This document shows, one piece after another, positions 8,750 through 16,897 of a DNA stretch of 36,272 bases (positions within the stretch are counted from its first letter, which is position 1; each line of letters starts with the position of its first letter). A program made the translations under genes and the position numbers. The notes beneath the pieces are model-generated. The model had not been told where the DNA came from. It made no database searches and saw only the letters and a list, made by a program, of their open reading frames with translations. Source of the DNA: a virus; the IMG/VR virus record IMGVR_UViG_3300031758_000240, positions 1-36,272 of that record, one strand, 5' to 3'.

Positions 8750-9667
8750 ATGGCAGCCCCAATGCGTAGTACGGACTTTCGTGCGGTAGTCGAGCCGATT
8801 ATCAACGAAGTCTTTGACGGTGTTTACGATCAACGTGATGATGAGTGGAAAGGGTTTGTGACCCAGATCCAGGGTATCCCCCGCAATTATCACGAAGAAG
8901 TCATGCTGTTCGGTATGAACGCAGCGCCCGCAATGCCAGACGGAACCCCGGTTTCGTATGACCAAGGCGGTACGCTGTACATCACCCGATTCATTTATCA
9001 GATCTATGGCCTGGCATACGCCCTGACCAAGGTACTGATGGAAGACGGCGATCATATCCGCATCGGCAGCACCTTCGCCAAGCACCTGGCTCAGTCGATG
9101 ATTGAGACCAAGGAGACCCTGTGCGCCAACCTGCTGAACTTCGCGTTCACCGGTGGATACACCGGCGGTGACGGCGTGACGTTGAACAACAACGCACACC
9201 CCGTCGCTAACGGCTTGACCTACAGCAACGTCTTGGCAACCCCCGCCAACCTGTCCCAGACATCGGTTGAGCAGATGCTCATCCAGATCCGCGGCGCTAT
9301 TGACAACAATGGCAAGCGTATCCGTCTGAAGGCAGAGCAGCTGATTGTTCCGCCGGCTCTCGAGTTTCAGGCTGAGGTTATCCTCAAGTCTGTCCTCCGC
9401 TCCGGTACGGCCGACAACGATCTGAACCCGATCAAGTCGACTGGTATGCTCCCGAAGGGCGCCCACGTGGTGACCCGTCTGAGCTCTACCAAGGCATGGT
9501 GGGTACAGACCGACGCCGAGAACGGTCTGATGCTGGTAATGCGTCGCCCCATGGAGAAATCTATGGAAGGCGATTTTGAGACCGACTCCATGCGCTACAA
9601 GGCTACGGAGCGTTACGCCACTGGCTGGCACGACGCACGTAACATCTACGGCACGCCTGGCGTCTAA
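8750..9667 (+). CDS. Major capsid protein
   Basis: 305 residues. Predicted HK97-fold coat subunit, most like the Mu gpT-type group. Visible features are an N-terminal arm (MRSTDFRAVVEPIINEVFD), a helix-rich P-domain-like region (AKHLAQSMIETKETLCANL), an NNNAHPV loop and a C-terminal beta region (AKAWW-type strand in STKAWWVQTDAENGLM, then a charged RRPMEKSMEGDF segment). The strong ribosome binding site (AAGGA), the terminator just after the stop and the position after the decoration gene all fit the most abundant virion protein. No prohead protease lies beside it, and the short N-terminus suggests no cleaved delta domain. Confidence 0.85.
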   Translation: MAAPMRSTDFRAVVEPIINEVFDGVYDQRDDEWKGFVTQIQGIPRNYHEEVMLFGMNAAPAMPDGTPVSYDQGGTLYITRFIYQIYGLAYALTKVLMEDGDHIRIGSTFAKHLAQSMIETKETLCANLLNFAFTGGYTGGDGVTLNNNAHPVANGLTYSNVLATPANLSQTSVEQMLIQIRGAIDNNGKRIRLKAEQLIVPPALEFQAEVILKSVLRSGTADNDLNPIKSTGMLPKGAHVVTRLSSTKAWWVQTDAENGLMLVMRRPMEKSMEGDFETDSMRYKATERYATGWHDARNIYGTPGV

Positions 9668-9686
9668 TCAAGGCCAAGCAGTAAGA

Positions 9687-9716
9687 GCCCCGAAGAGAAA
9701 TCTTCGGGGCTTTTTT
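9687..9716 (+). terminator. Rho-independent terminator after the coat gene
   Basis: A perfect 10-bp stem (GCCCCGAAGA paired with its complement) closed by a GAAA tetraloop is followed by six T residues. It starts 20 bases after the coat stop and ends transcription of the head block. A promoter-like motif begins 9 bases further on. Confidence 0.95.
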
Positions 9717-9724
9717 ATTGGCAA

Positions 9725-9749
9725 TTCTGCATAAGTAGAGATAGGAAGA
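9725..9749 (+). promoter_or_regulatory. Recurrent late-promoter-like motif, copy 2
   Basis: TGCATAAGTAGAGATAGG starts at 9728 and is followed by AAGA. This is the copy closest to the consensus. It comes right after the head-block terminator and 84 bases before the fibre locus, so it would drive the adhesion genes independently. Confidence 0.65.
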
Positions 9750-9832
9750 TTTAGCCCCTCACAGACAGCCGACACTTCCCGGCTGACGGCTTAGAGACTG
9801 CTTGGGGCACCCACTAAGCAAGGAACAGAACA
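9750..9832 (+). promoter_or_regulatory. Structured 5' leader of the fibre locus (candidate)
   Basis: If transcription starts near 9744, the first gene has an untranslated leader of about 85 bases, much longer than at the other motif copies. It can fold: GCCCC (9754-9758) pairs with GGGGC (9804-9808), enclosing a CAGCCG/CGGCTG hairpin (9766-9771 with 9780-9785). A competing partner (ACGGCT at 9786-9791) could give an alternative fold. The ribosome binding site (AAGGAACAG) lies outside the outer stem. It could be an mRNA-stability or translation element; no known riboswitch is recognised. Confidence 0.35.
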
Positions 9833-10324
9833 ATGTCACGCACGACTTTTTCGGGACCAGTCGCGTCCCAAAACGGCTTTATCAGCATCGCAGCAACCTC
9901 TGAGAAGACCCTCACCATCCTGGCACCTGCCGCGCTGTCGGCCGATACCACCCTGACCTTCCCCAACGGGGCGGGATCAAACGGGCAGGTACTCACGACC
10001 AACGGAACCGGCACCCTGACCTGGACCACCAACGGCGCCGGCACCGTAACCTCCGTCGCCACGGCGGGCACCGTCAACGGACTTACGCTGACCGGCGGCC
10101 CGATCACCTCCACCGGCACGATCACGCTCGGTGGCCAGTTTGCCCTCCCGACATCGACCGCGGCAGCCGTTGCCGACATCACTAATGCAATCAACACCAC
10201 CGGCAAGTACACCGGGAAGATGGTCGTTGACTACTCAAGCGGAATCATCTACACCGCCGTCGGTGCAACCGCAGGCTCTGACTGGGCCCCGTCTGACGCC
10301 AGCGGCCTCGTGACTCCCGTTTAA
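9833..10324 (+). CDS. Small fibre-type structural protein
   Basis: 163 residues, Thr/Gly/Ala-rich and beta-strand in character. The middle (GTVTSVATAGTVNGLTLTGG, then PITSTGTITLGG) is a repeat type common in phage tail-fibre shafts. The end (YTGKMVVDYSSGIIYTAVGA) resembles short capping motifs of such proteins. It is the first gene of the adhesion locus, so a tail-fibre or fibre-attachment role is likely; which virion site it occupies cannot be read from sequence. Confidence 0.7.
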   Translation: MSRTTFSGPVASQNGFISIAATSEKTLTILAPAALSADTTLTFPNGAGSNGQVLTTNGTGTLTWTTNGAGTVTSVATAGTVNGLTLTGGPITSTGTITLGGQFALPTSTAAAVADITNAINTTGKYTGKMVVDYSSGIIYTAVGATAGSDWAPSDASGLVTPV

Positions 10325-10337
10325 TTAGGAGCGGACC

Positions 10338-10377
10338 ATGCGTCAAACGACCGTTTAAGATGGCGGGGCAACCCGCC
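10338..10377 (+). promoter_or_regulatory. Mini-ORF plus hairpin before the 10401 gene
   Basis: After an AGGAG-type ribosome binding site there is a six-codon ORF (MRQTTV, 10338-10358). It is followed by a 6-bp GGCGGG/CCCGCC hairpin with a GCAA tetraloop (10362-10377) and a pyrimidine run. A second ribosome binding site then leads into the 10401 gene, whose product also begins MRQ. This may be a leader or attenuator, or the remnant start of a truncated earlier copy of that gene. Confidence 0.4.
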
Positions 10378-10400
10378 TCTTTCACCGTTCAGGAGAAATT

Positions 10401-10712
10401 ATGAGACAGCAAGTCGTATCACAAACTGGAGTTGGTTCCAGCGCCACCATCCCAATGAATTTGGATTCAACCCCATTTAATGTTGGCTTTGGTGTTGTCG
10501 CAACCGGCACGGTAACTTATACCGTTCAACATTCATTTGACAACCCTTGGACCACAGCAAGTCCGACTTGGTTTGATCACCCAACAGTTCAGGGCATCAT
10601 ATCAACAGACGCCGACGGCAACTATGCGTTCCCGGTGGCTGCAATTAAGGTTGCGGTTGTATCTGGCGCAGGTACTGCCACACTTACAGTAATCCAAGCC
10701 GGTATCGCTTAA
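10401..10712 (+). CDS. Small beta-rich structural protein
   Basis: 103 residues, no charged clusters, apparently all beta (TVTYTVQHSFDNPW; ATLTVIQAGIA). Small proteins of this kind are common among phage tail-fibre and head-fibre genes, but I cannot name a family. The ribosome binding site (CAGGAGAA) is strong. From here to about 11554 the DNA is visibly richer in A/T than the surrounding genes. The stop lies one base before the next start, so the two are coupled. Confidence 0.7.
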   Translation: MRQQVVSQTGVGSSATIPMNLDSTPFNVGFGVVATGTVTYTVQHSFDNPWTTASPTWFDHPTVQGIISTDADGNYAFPVAAIKVAVVSGAGTATLTVIQAGIA

Positions 10713-10713
10713 T

Positions 10714-10953
10714 ATGCCATACGTTGGTTTTAGCGGGGTAGCAAATCAAGCAAACACTAGCGACGGGTTCGCTCTTGGTGTTGGTGCTCGTAATGACCCT
10801 GCAGAGCCAACATACGGCGATAATGTAGGTAATGGTGGTGTTGTGGATCTTTACAGCAACGGAACACCAGTTGTTGACAGTTTTATACTAATGGAAAACT
10901 CGGGCTATGTGCTCGAGCAAAATGACTTCAAAATTCAATTAGAGGTAGGCTAA
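10714..10953 (+). CDS. Small protein of the fibre locus, unknown
   Basis: 79 residues, Gly/Asn/Val-rich (GFALGVGARNDPAEPTYGDN; NGGVVDLYSNGTPVVDSFIL), with no recognised domain and no signal or membrane segment. It lies one base after one gene and one base before another, so it is translated as part of this small A/T-rich cluster. Probably a minor virion component by context only. Confidence 0.65.
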   Translation: MPYVGFSGVANQANTSDGFALGVGARNDPAEPTYGDNVGNGGVVDLYSNGTPVVDSFILMENSGYVLEQNDFKIQLEVG

Positions 10954-10954
10954 C

Positions 10955-11554
10955 ATGGCTGACACAAAAATATCGGCAATGCCGAACGCAACAACGCCTT
11001 TAACTGGTGCGGAGTTAGTTCCGTTAGTACAATCTGGCGTTAATGTAAAATCAACAATTTCTGCATACAACGACTTTGTCCGTGATAGTTATTTTAACCA
11101 CGGCGCGTTTAGTAGTAACGCAGACCAAACTGGCAGCATCACCGCCGGAACCGCGATGACATTTACATCCACGGATATTACTGGCGGGGTTACATTAGCA
11201 AGCGGTAGTCGATTAACTGTGCCCGTAACTGGAGATTATAACGTTCAGTTTAGCGCGCAATTTGAAAACATAGAAAATACGCAAGAGATAGTAACCGTTT
11301 GGTTCCGTGTTAACGGCGTAGACGTACCAAAATCTGCAACTAACGTAACAATTCCGGCCCGTAAAAACGCTTTTACTAACGGCTATGGTGTAGCCTCTTG
11401 GAATATTTTTATTAGTATGACAGCGGGTCAGTACGTTGAAATTGTTTGGTTGCCGGCGGTTGCCACAGTCACTCTTCAACAGCTTCCTGCTAGCGTGACA
11501 CCTGCGTATCCCGCAATTCCTTCAGTAATTGCGACAGTTAACCAAATAAGCTAA
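10955..11554 (+). CDS. Fibre tip protein with jelly-roll-like domain
   Basis: 199 residues. The N-terminus (MADTKISAMPNATTPLTGAE then LVPLVQSGVN) is a known type of phage fibre anchor segment and is matched by the start of the collagen-like fibre at 11903. The rest (about residues 55-199) reads as a C1q/TNF-like jelly roll: a GSRLTVPVTGDYNVQFSAQF strand pair, VTVWFRVNGVDVP, an exposed loop, then MTAGQYVEIVWL. Such trimeric domains often bind receptors at fibre ends. Domain assignment is by pattern only. Its DNA is A/T-rich (11221-11280 has 23 G/C of 60), which suggests recent acquisition. Confidence 0.75.
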   Translation: MADTKISAMPNATTPLTGAELVPLVQSGVNVKSTISAYNDFVRDSYFNHGAFSSNADQTGSITAGTAMTFTSTDITGGVTLASGSRLTVPVTGDYNVQFSAQFENIENTQEIVTVWFRVNGVDVPKSATNVTIPARKNAFTNGYGVASWNIFISMTAGQYVEIVWLPAVATVTLQQLPASVTPAYPAIPSVIATVNQIS

Positions 11555-11557
11555 CAA

Positions 11558-11899
11558 ATGCCGGTATACCTTGACACCCGAGGTAACAGTGTATTGTCTG
11601 TGGCGATCTGTGATCGCTGCAACAGGAAGTTTCCGTACGTCGATTTAATGCCAGACCCAAACTTCCCTGGCATGCGCGTGTGCATGGACGACAAGGATCA
11701 GTACGATCCTTGGCGCCTGCCGGCGCGTCAGACTGAAAACATTGCGCTTCGCCACCCACGGCCCGACCAGAACATTGCGATTGATAATAAGCACATCATC
11801 ACGCAGGGCGCGCCCAACGCCGCAGGCGATTCCATCTTCAACGACCAGGTACCGCCCGAGTCTACGACAGCGGGCACGTCTGGTGACCTAGAGTACTAA
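11558..11899 (+). CDS. Small putative zinc-binding phage protein
   Basis: 113 residues. It contains C18-x2-C21 (CDRCNRKFP) and C42 in the segment MRVCMDDKD, arranged like a short zinc ribbon in which the fourth ligand would be an Asp (D44, D45 or D47) rather than a Cys. Small proteins with this CxxC...VC pattern followed by a Pro/Arg-rich segment occur in many phage structural regions, but their role is unknown. The second half is hydrophilic and looks disordered. It lies between two fibre genes, four bases from each. Confidence 0.65.
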   Translation: MPVYLDTRGNSVLSVAICDRCNRKFPYVDLMPDPNFPGMRVCMDDKDQYDPWRLPARQTENIALRHPRPDQNIAIDNKHIITQGAPNAAGDSIFNDQVPPESTTAGTSGDLEY

Positions 11900-11902
11900 A
11901 CC

Positions 11903-13204
11903 ATGGCCGATCGTTCCATAACCCAACTGCCAGTATCAAACCCGCTGTCTGGTACCGAGGTCACCGTCATCGTACAGAACGGCATCTCAAAGCAGACGCA
12001 GCTGTCAGACATTGCCGCCCTTGGCGGCGCCGTTGGTCCAACCGGGCCGGTCGGCCCCGCGGGACCCACCGGACCCGTTGGCGGTCCAGGACCCACCGGG
12101 CCACTCGGGCCTACCGGGCCGCTTGGGCCCACGGGCCCAACTGGTCCCACCGGACCCACGGGGGACCCATCCACCGTGCCCGGACCTACCGGAGACACCG
12201 GCCCCACGGGACCATCGGGGCCCCTTGGACCGCCCGGGCCCATTGGGCCTACGGGACCCACCGGACCCACGGGGGACCCATCCACCGTGCCCGGACCCAC
12301 CGGACCCACCGGAGACACAGGACCCACCGGACCCACGGGGGACCCATCCACCGTGCCCGGACCCACCGGACCCACCGGCCCACAGGGGGACTCCACGACG
12401 TTCTTCCCGTACAAGACAAAGACCACGTCGCTAAGCGGGGACCCTGGCCATACGTACCTTCTTTGGAACGACGCGACGCAAATAAACGCGACGCAGGTAA
12501 ACGTCAGCCACATCGACAAGGACAACGTCGACGTTGACATATTTTTGGCGCTGCTACAGCAGGGCCAGAAGTTTACGATACAGGACGCGACGGTAAGCGC
12601 CAACTACCAGACCTGGCTCATAAGCGGGCCGCCGGTGAACGTGAACCCGGGGCTATCGACCAGCTACTGGGAGTACCCCGTGACGCTGGTCTCATCGGGC
12701 GGCACCGGCACGACCAACTTCCCCAACGACCACAACGTCATCTTTGCCGTCGTGTCCGGCATCGTCGGGCCCACGGGACCCACCGGAGACCCTTCGACAG
12801 TTCCAGGCCCCACGGGACCCACCGGCGACACCGGCCCCACGGGACCCAGCGTCACGGGGCCCACGGGACCAAACTACGGCTCCCGCGTCGTGGCCGTCGC
12901 AGACGCGACGTCCATCACAATGGACGCCGACACGACCGACATGGCGACGCAGGCAAACACCCAGGCCGCCGGCACCTTGACCATCAACGCCCCCACCGGA
13001 ACGCCAACAAACGGACAGAAGATAATGCTAAGGCTGACGTCTACCAACGTTCAGACCTTCTCATGGAACGCCATATTCCAGGGGTCGACGCAGCTGCCGC
13101 TGCCTACGGTATCATCCGGGTCATCCCGGGTAGACTACCTGGGCTTTATCTACAACTCAACCGCCACCAAGTGGCAGATCATTACACGAATCTTTGGGTT
13201 CTAA
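11903..13204 (+). CDS. Collagen-like tail fibre protein
   Basis: 433 residues. Residues 1-40 are an anchor segment paralogous to that of the 10955 product ([20 protein letters not shown]). Residues 45-163 are an uninterrupted-looking Gly-X-Y collagen-like rod rich in GPTGP, with [11 protein letters not shown] repeated three times. Residues 165-287 form a globular insert. A second short Gly-X-Y block is at 289-323. The C-terminal domain (about 324-433) resembles the end of the 17970 product. Trimeric collagen rods are a known way to build stiff phage fibres. The repeats are near-identical at DNA level. Confidence 0.85.
   Translation: MADRSITQLPVSNPLSGTEVTVIVQNGISKQTQLSDIAALGGAVGPTGPVGPAGPTGPVGGPGPTGPLGPTGPLGPTGPTGPTGPTGDPSTVPGPTGDTGPTGPSGPLGPPGPIGPTGPTGPTGDPSTVPGPTGPTGDTGPTGPTGDPSTVPGPTGPTGPQGDSTTFFPYKTKTTSLSGDPGHTYLLWNDATQINATQVNVSHIDKDNVDVDIFLALLQQGQKFTIQDATVSANYQTWLISGPPVNVNPGLSTSYWEYPVTLVSSGGTGTTNFPNDHNVIFAVVSGIVGPTGPTGDPSTVPGPTGPTGDTGPTGPSVTGPTGPNYGSRVVAVADATSITMDADTTDMATQANTQAAGTLTINAPTGTPTNGQKIMLRLTSTNVQTFSWNAIFQGSTQLPLPTVSSGSSRVDYLGFIYNSTATKWQIITRIFGF
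12151..12365 (+). repeat. Near-identical DNA repeats in the collagen rod
   Basis: A unit of about 36 bases encoding [11 protein letters not shown] with flanking GPTGPT starts at 12151, 12262 and 12328 without visible base changes. Spacings of 111 and 66 bases are whole numbers of codons, so slippage or recombination would lengthen or shorten the rod without a frameshift. A diverged fourth copy lies near 12783. Confidence 0.85.
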
Positions 13205-13206
13205 TC

Positions 13207-13461
13207 ATGCTGCAGATAACGTTTGAGAAGACGCTGGACAGCCACGGCATAGTATTCCGTGACGCGATAGTTTTGCCAGACGACCACGGCCTGACACAGG
13301 ACGAGATTGAGGCCATCAAGGACCAAAGGTTCCAGGCATGGGCCGATGCCGTTTTAAACCCCCCAGAGCCCGAGGAGAGCCCGCACCCGTTGCTTCCGCC
13401 ACCGGCGGAGCCCCCGCCCGAACCTTCGGAGCCCCCGCAACTTCCCCCATTGGAGGCCTAG
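13207..13461 (+). CDS. Small Pro-rich protein before the first giant adhesin
   Basis: 84 residues. I chose the ATG at 13207, two bases after the collagen-fibre stop; the frame is open further upstream but only inside that fibre gene. The first 55 residues form a compact alpha/beta segment (QITFEKTLDSHGIVFRDAIV, then DEIEAIKDQRFQAWADAVL). The last 30 are mostly Pro and Glu (PPPAEPPPEPSEPPQLPP). Its stop directly abuts the start of the 1144-aa adhesin. It could be a chaperone or linker for that fibre. No family recognised. Confidence 0.7.
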   Translation: MLQITFEKTLDSHGIVFRDAIVLPDDHGLTQDEIEAIKDQRFQAWADAVLNPPEPEESPHPLLPPPAEPPPEPSEPPQLPPLEA

Positions 13462-16400
13462 ATGGCGGACAGGTACTGGGTGGGCGGGACGGGGAGCTGG
13501 ACCAACTCATCTACAACCAACTGGTCGACCAGCTCTGGCGGCGCCAGCGGCGCCTCGGCCCCCACAACCTCGGACGATGTATACTTTGACGCCAACTCAA
13601 ACGTAGGCACCGGCTCGTTCACGGTAACGACAAGCTCGACCCCAAACTGCCGAAATTTGACAATACAGAGCCTAGATGGGGCCATGACCCTGGCCGGAAC
13701 CACCAACTTGACCGTGGCGGGTTCGATATTTTTCTCTGGCTCAAACCTCACCTACACCAGGACCGGGGACCTGGTACTGGCCCCCACAAGTAACTCTTTT
13801 GTGACCACAAACGGCGTCTCGCTGGCCTCCGGAGGGGTGGTTATAAACACAACCGGCGCGTCTACCACTACCCTTGGCAGCAGCTTGACTTGTGCTGGGT
13901 TTACAGTAACGGACGGGGCGTTTATTACCAACAACTGGAATTTAACGTGCACCTTTTTTTCGTCAACCGGCTCCGCCACGCGGTCCATAACGCTCGGCAC
14001 TTCGACCATAGCCTGCAGCAGTAGTTTTGCTTTAAGCAGCACCAACCTTACGTTCTCTGGCGCAAGCTCAGACATTGTACTGTCCGGCGGCAGTGTTTTC
14101 TTTACCGGTGCTGGCCAGACCTTTGGAACGGTAAGGTTTACAAACAACTCCGCCTCGATTCCAGCGCTTACAATAAGTGGCGCCAACACGTTTAGCTCGT
14201 TGCGTTTGTGTGACAACACGCGCACCGTTGTGCAGCCATTTATTTTTAGAATTACTGCAACTCAGACCTGCACGACTAACTTTATATGCCGCACGACCGT
14301 CGCAAACAGCCGCATCATGGTAATAGGCTCGGATGCCAGCGGGCCGATTACCATTTCTACCCCCGTCGCAACACTTCAAAATGTCGACTTTGGCTGGATC
14401 AACGGCGCCGGGGCCGCGGCACCCTTTACTGGGACACGTATCGGAGACCTCAGCGGCAATACAAACATAACCACCTCCGCGCCCAAGACGGTCTACTGGA
14501 GCGCGGTTGGTGGCGGAAACTACACCGACACCGCCTGGGCGCTCTCAAGCGGTGGGACCCCAAACGCGGACAACTTTCCGCTGCCGCAGGACACGGCGGT
14601 GGTTGAAAACACCGGCCTAAACGTTAGCGCCACCATCACCATACCCGCAAGTTGTGCGTTTAACGGCATCGACACCTCTACCAGGACAAACGCGGCCACC
14701 CTCGCGGTTGCCTCAACCTCGACCTATTGCTTTGGCACAATCTACAACTTCTCGTCGCCAAACGTGACGTTCCCGGTCGTTGGTAACTTTTTTTACTTTA
14801 GTTCGCCCACGACGCAACAGGTGTGGCTGCCCACCGGCACCAACAACTTTACGCCCATTCTTTACACTAATTTTTCTACTAGCTACGACACGACAAACTT
14901 AACATATCGTGGCACGCTAAAGTTTATGAACTCCGGTCGGCTCGGCGGAGCCAACAATTTTGTCCTATATCACGCCTCGGGGACCTTAGACGTAAACGGG
15001 CAAACGATCGAACTGACGGGGTCAGCCGCGACTATTAGGTTTAATAATTCGGGATCTGCTTCTCAATTTTTGCAATGGAACTTTAACGGCGGGACGGTGG
15101 ACGTAACGGCAAACCCCACCAATTCCTACGCTCTATACTTTGATAGTAACTCGCCCTACTACATCAAGTTTGACTCTGCGCTCAACGCCGGGGGGTTTAG
15201 GATTATGCCAACGGGGACCAATACGGCTATTACCTATTTGCGAATGCCGCCGTTTGCCGTTACCACGATTGGGGTCGTCCCGCCAAACATCGAGCTCCGC
15301 AGCGTCACAAACTTAAGTGGAAATTTTAGACAGTTTTATTTTGTGGACCTCGGCACGTTCCACGTAAATAACTTTGTCACCTCCATAACGGCCGCGGCCG
15401 ACGCAGGCAGCAGCGGGCCCTTTGCCTACATTAACACCTCAGGGCACATGATCGTAAGCGGCAACTTTACAGTGTGCCGCAGGACGAGGGTGCAACACTT
15501 TAGCACTTTCGTTATATGCCTCGCCAACAATGCCTTTTCTTTGCCATCGCAGGCAAACATTAGCGTTGAGTCTAACAGCGCCAACGTCAACATATACCCC
15601 GCCGTGTATTTTGGGTATGATATTTATTATAGTCAAAACAGGCTAAACACCAGCTACGTGGTGTCCCAGAGCTCCGCGGCCGGCAGCACCGGCTTTACAT
15701 GGTCGCCATGCATTTTTTACTTTTTTGGTGGGACACTTAACCTTAACGGCAACCGCATACCCATCGACCGCTTTTTTTATAATGGCCCCGGCCCGTGCAC
15801 GCTTGTGTCCGGGACTAACGGCACGATCGCAAGCAACTTCACAAGCACTACAGTGAGCGACTATGCCTGGAACGTAAACACGTCCACCGCTAATTTTAAT
15901 ATCACCGGCAACGCATACCTGCAATGCACCGCCAACAACGCAATAAGCTTTAACGTACTAAACTCCTCAAACACCGGCTTGAGCATAAACCGATCGGCGG
16001 GCACCGGTAACGTATACATATCGGGAAACGTTCGAGACTACGCCAACACGGCAGCGTCCCCGGTACCGTCTAATAGTTTTAGCTTATACGGCAACCTTAC
16101 AATGCCCGTAAGCGGCCAATCAAATAGCGCAATTACTATAACTTGTCTTGGCGGAGACACGCAGACGATAACAACCAACGGCGCAAACTGCAACTACCAA
16201 ATAAACATCAGTAAGACGGTGGGCACGAAGGTTATACTGGCACAGAACACGACCGTAGCCAGCTCCGGAAGGATTATATTGACCCAGGGCGAGCTGGACC
16301 TTAACAATTTTAACCTGACAATACAGACCACGAACGGAATACAAACCGCGGCGGGGGCGGCAAAGAGGATCTACCTCGGCAGCGGCACCATCACCGCGGC

Positions 16401-16896
16401 ATACTTTGACGTGTCCGTTGACTCCGCCGATGTCACCGTGACCCCCGGCACCTCGACCATTATCATGTCCAACGGGGTATCTTCAAGCCAATTCCTTGGC
16501 GGGGGCAAGACCTACAATGTGCTTAGGAAGGCGGGCTCCGGCATTTTAACAATTGCACAAAGCAACACCTTTGCCACGCTAGAAAACGACCAGACCGGCA
16601 CCCAGGGCACGATCAGGCTTATAAACGCCACGACGCAGACCGTTACCGGCAGCGTTAACCTAAGCGGAAACTCCGCCAGCCGGCTCGTAATAGACAGCAA
16701 CTCCGCTGGGGCCCAGGGCTCGCTGTACATCGCCCCCGACGCCACCGTAGACTCCGACTGGCTAAACATTCGCGACAGCAACGCCACCGGCACCAAGTAC
16801 TGGTACGCCGGCAACAACAGCCTAAACACCAGCAACAACACGGGCTGGATATTCTGTGGCGCAAAAGATCAAAACTTTGTATCATTCTTTAGCTGA
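13462..16896 (+). CDS. Giant beta-solenoid adhesin 1
   Basis: 1144 residues, dominated by Ser, Thr, Asn, Gly and Ala in short beta-strand periods, as in beta-solenoid adhesins. It starts with MADRYWVGGTGSW...NWST..GGA and a SDDVYFDAN box. A second, related box (KTVYWSAVGG...AWALSSGGTP...LPQDTAVV) begins near residue 345. The end carries NIRDSNATGTKYWYAGNN and NNTGWIF before a short FVSFFS tail. All three landmarks, at the same places, recur in the 1255-aa protein at 18807. Probably a long host-recognition fibre. No signal peptide or membrane segment, as expected for a virion protein. Many Asn-X-Ser/Thr and Ser/Thr-rich sites could be glycosylated. Confidence 0.85.
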   Translation: MADRYWVGGTGSWTNSSTTNWSTSSGGASGASAPTTSDDVYFDANSNVGTGSFTVTTSSTPNCRNLTIQSLDGAMTLAGTTNLTVAGSIFFSGSNLTYTRTGDLVLAPTSNSFVTTNGVSLASGGVVINTTGASTTTLGSSLTCAGFTVTDGAFITNNWNLTCTFFSSTGSATRSITLGTSTIACSSSFALSSTNLTFSGASSDIVLSGGSVFFTGAGQTFGTVRFTNNSASIPALTISGANTFSSLRLCDNTRTVVQPFIFRITATQTCTTNFICRTTVANSRIMVIGSDASGPITISTPVATLQNVDFGWINGAGAAAPFTGTRIGDLSGNTNITTSAPKTVYWSAVGGGNYTDTAWALSSGGTPNADNFPLPQDTAVVENTGLNVSATITIPASCAFNGIDTSTRTNAATLAVASTSTYCFGTIYNFSSPNVTFPVVGNFFYFSSPTTQQVWLPTGTNNFTPILYTNFSTSYDTTNLTYRGTLKFMNSGRLGGANNFVLYHASGTLDVNGQTIELTGSAATIRFNNSGSASQFLQWNFNGGTVDVTANPTNSYALYFDSNSPYYIKFDSALNAGGFRIMPTGTNTAITYLRMPPFAVTTIGVVPPNIELRSVTNLSGNFRQFYFVDLGTFHVNNFVTSITAAADAGSSGPFAYINTSGHMIVSGNFTVCRRTRVQHFSTFVICLANNAFSLPSQANISVESNSANVNIYPAVYFGYDIYYSQNRLNTSYVVSQSSAAGSTGFTWSPCIFYFFGGTLNLNGNRIPIDRFFYNGPGPCTLVSGTNGTIASNFTSTTVSDYAWNVNTSTANFNITGNAYLQCTANNAISFNVLNSSNTGLSINRSAGTGNVYISGNVRDYANTAASPVPSNSFSLYGNLTMPVSGQSNSAITITCLGGDTQTITTNGANCNYQINISKTVGTKVILAQNTTVASSGRIILTQGELDLNNFNLTIQTTNGIQTAAGAAKRIYLGSGTITAAYFDVSVDSADVTVTPGTSTIIMSNGVSSSQFLGGGKTYNVLRKAGSGILTIAQSNTFATLENDQTGTQGTIRLINATTQTVTGSVNLSGNSASRLVIDSNSAGAQGSLYIAPDATVDSDWLNIRDSNATGTKYWYAGNNSLNTSNNTGWIFCGAKDQNFVSFFS

Positions 16897-16897
16897 C

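Noticed and set aside
11896-12603. Long - strand Gly/Pro open frame
   Set aside because: It mirrors the collagen repeats: GGN/CCN codons give Gly/Pro on both strands. The + strand gene has proper start, spacing and end domain.
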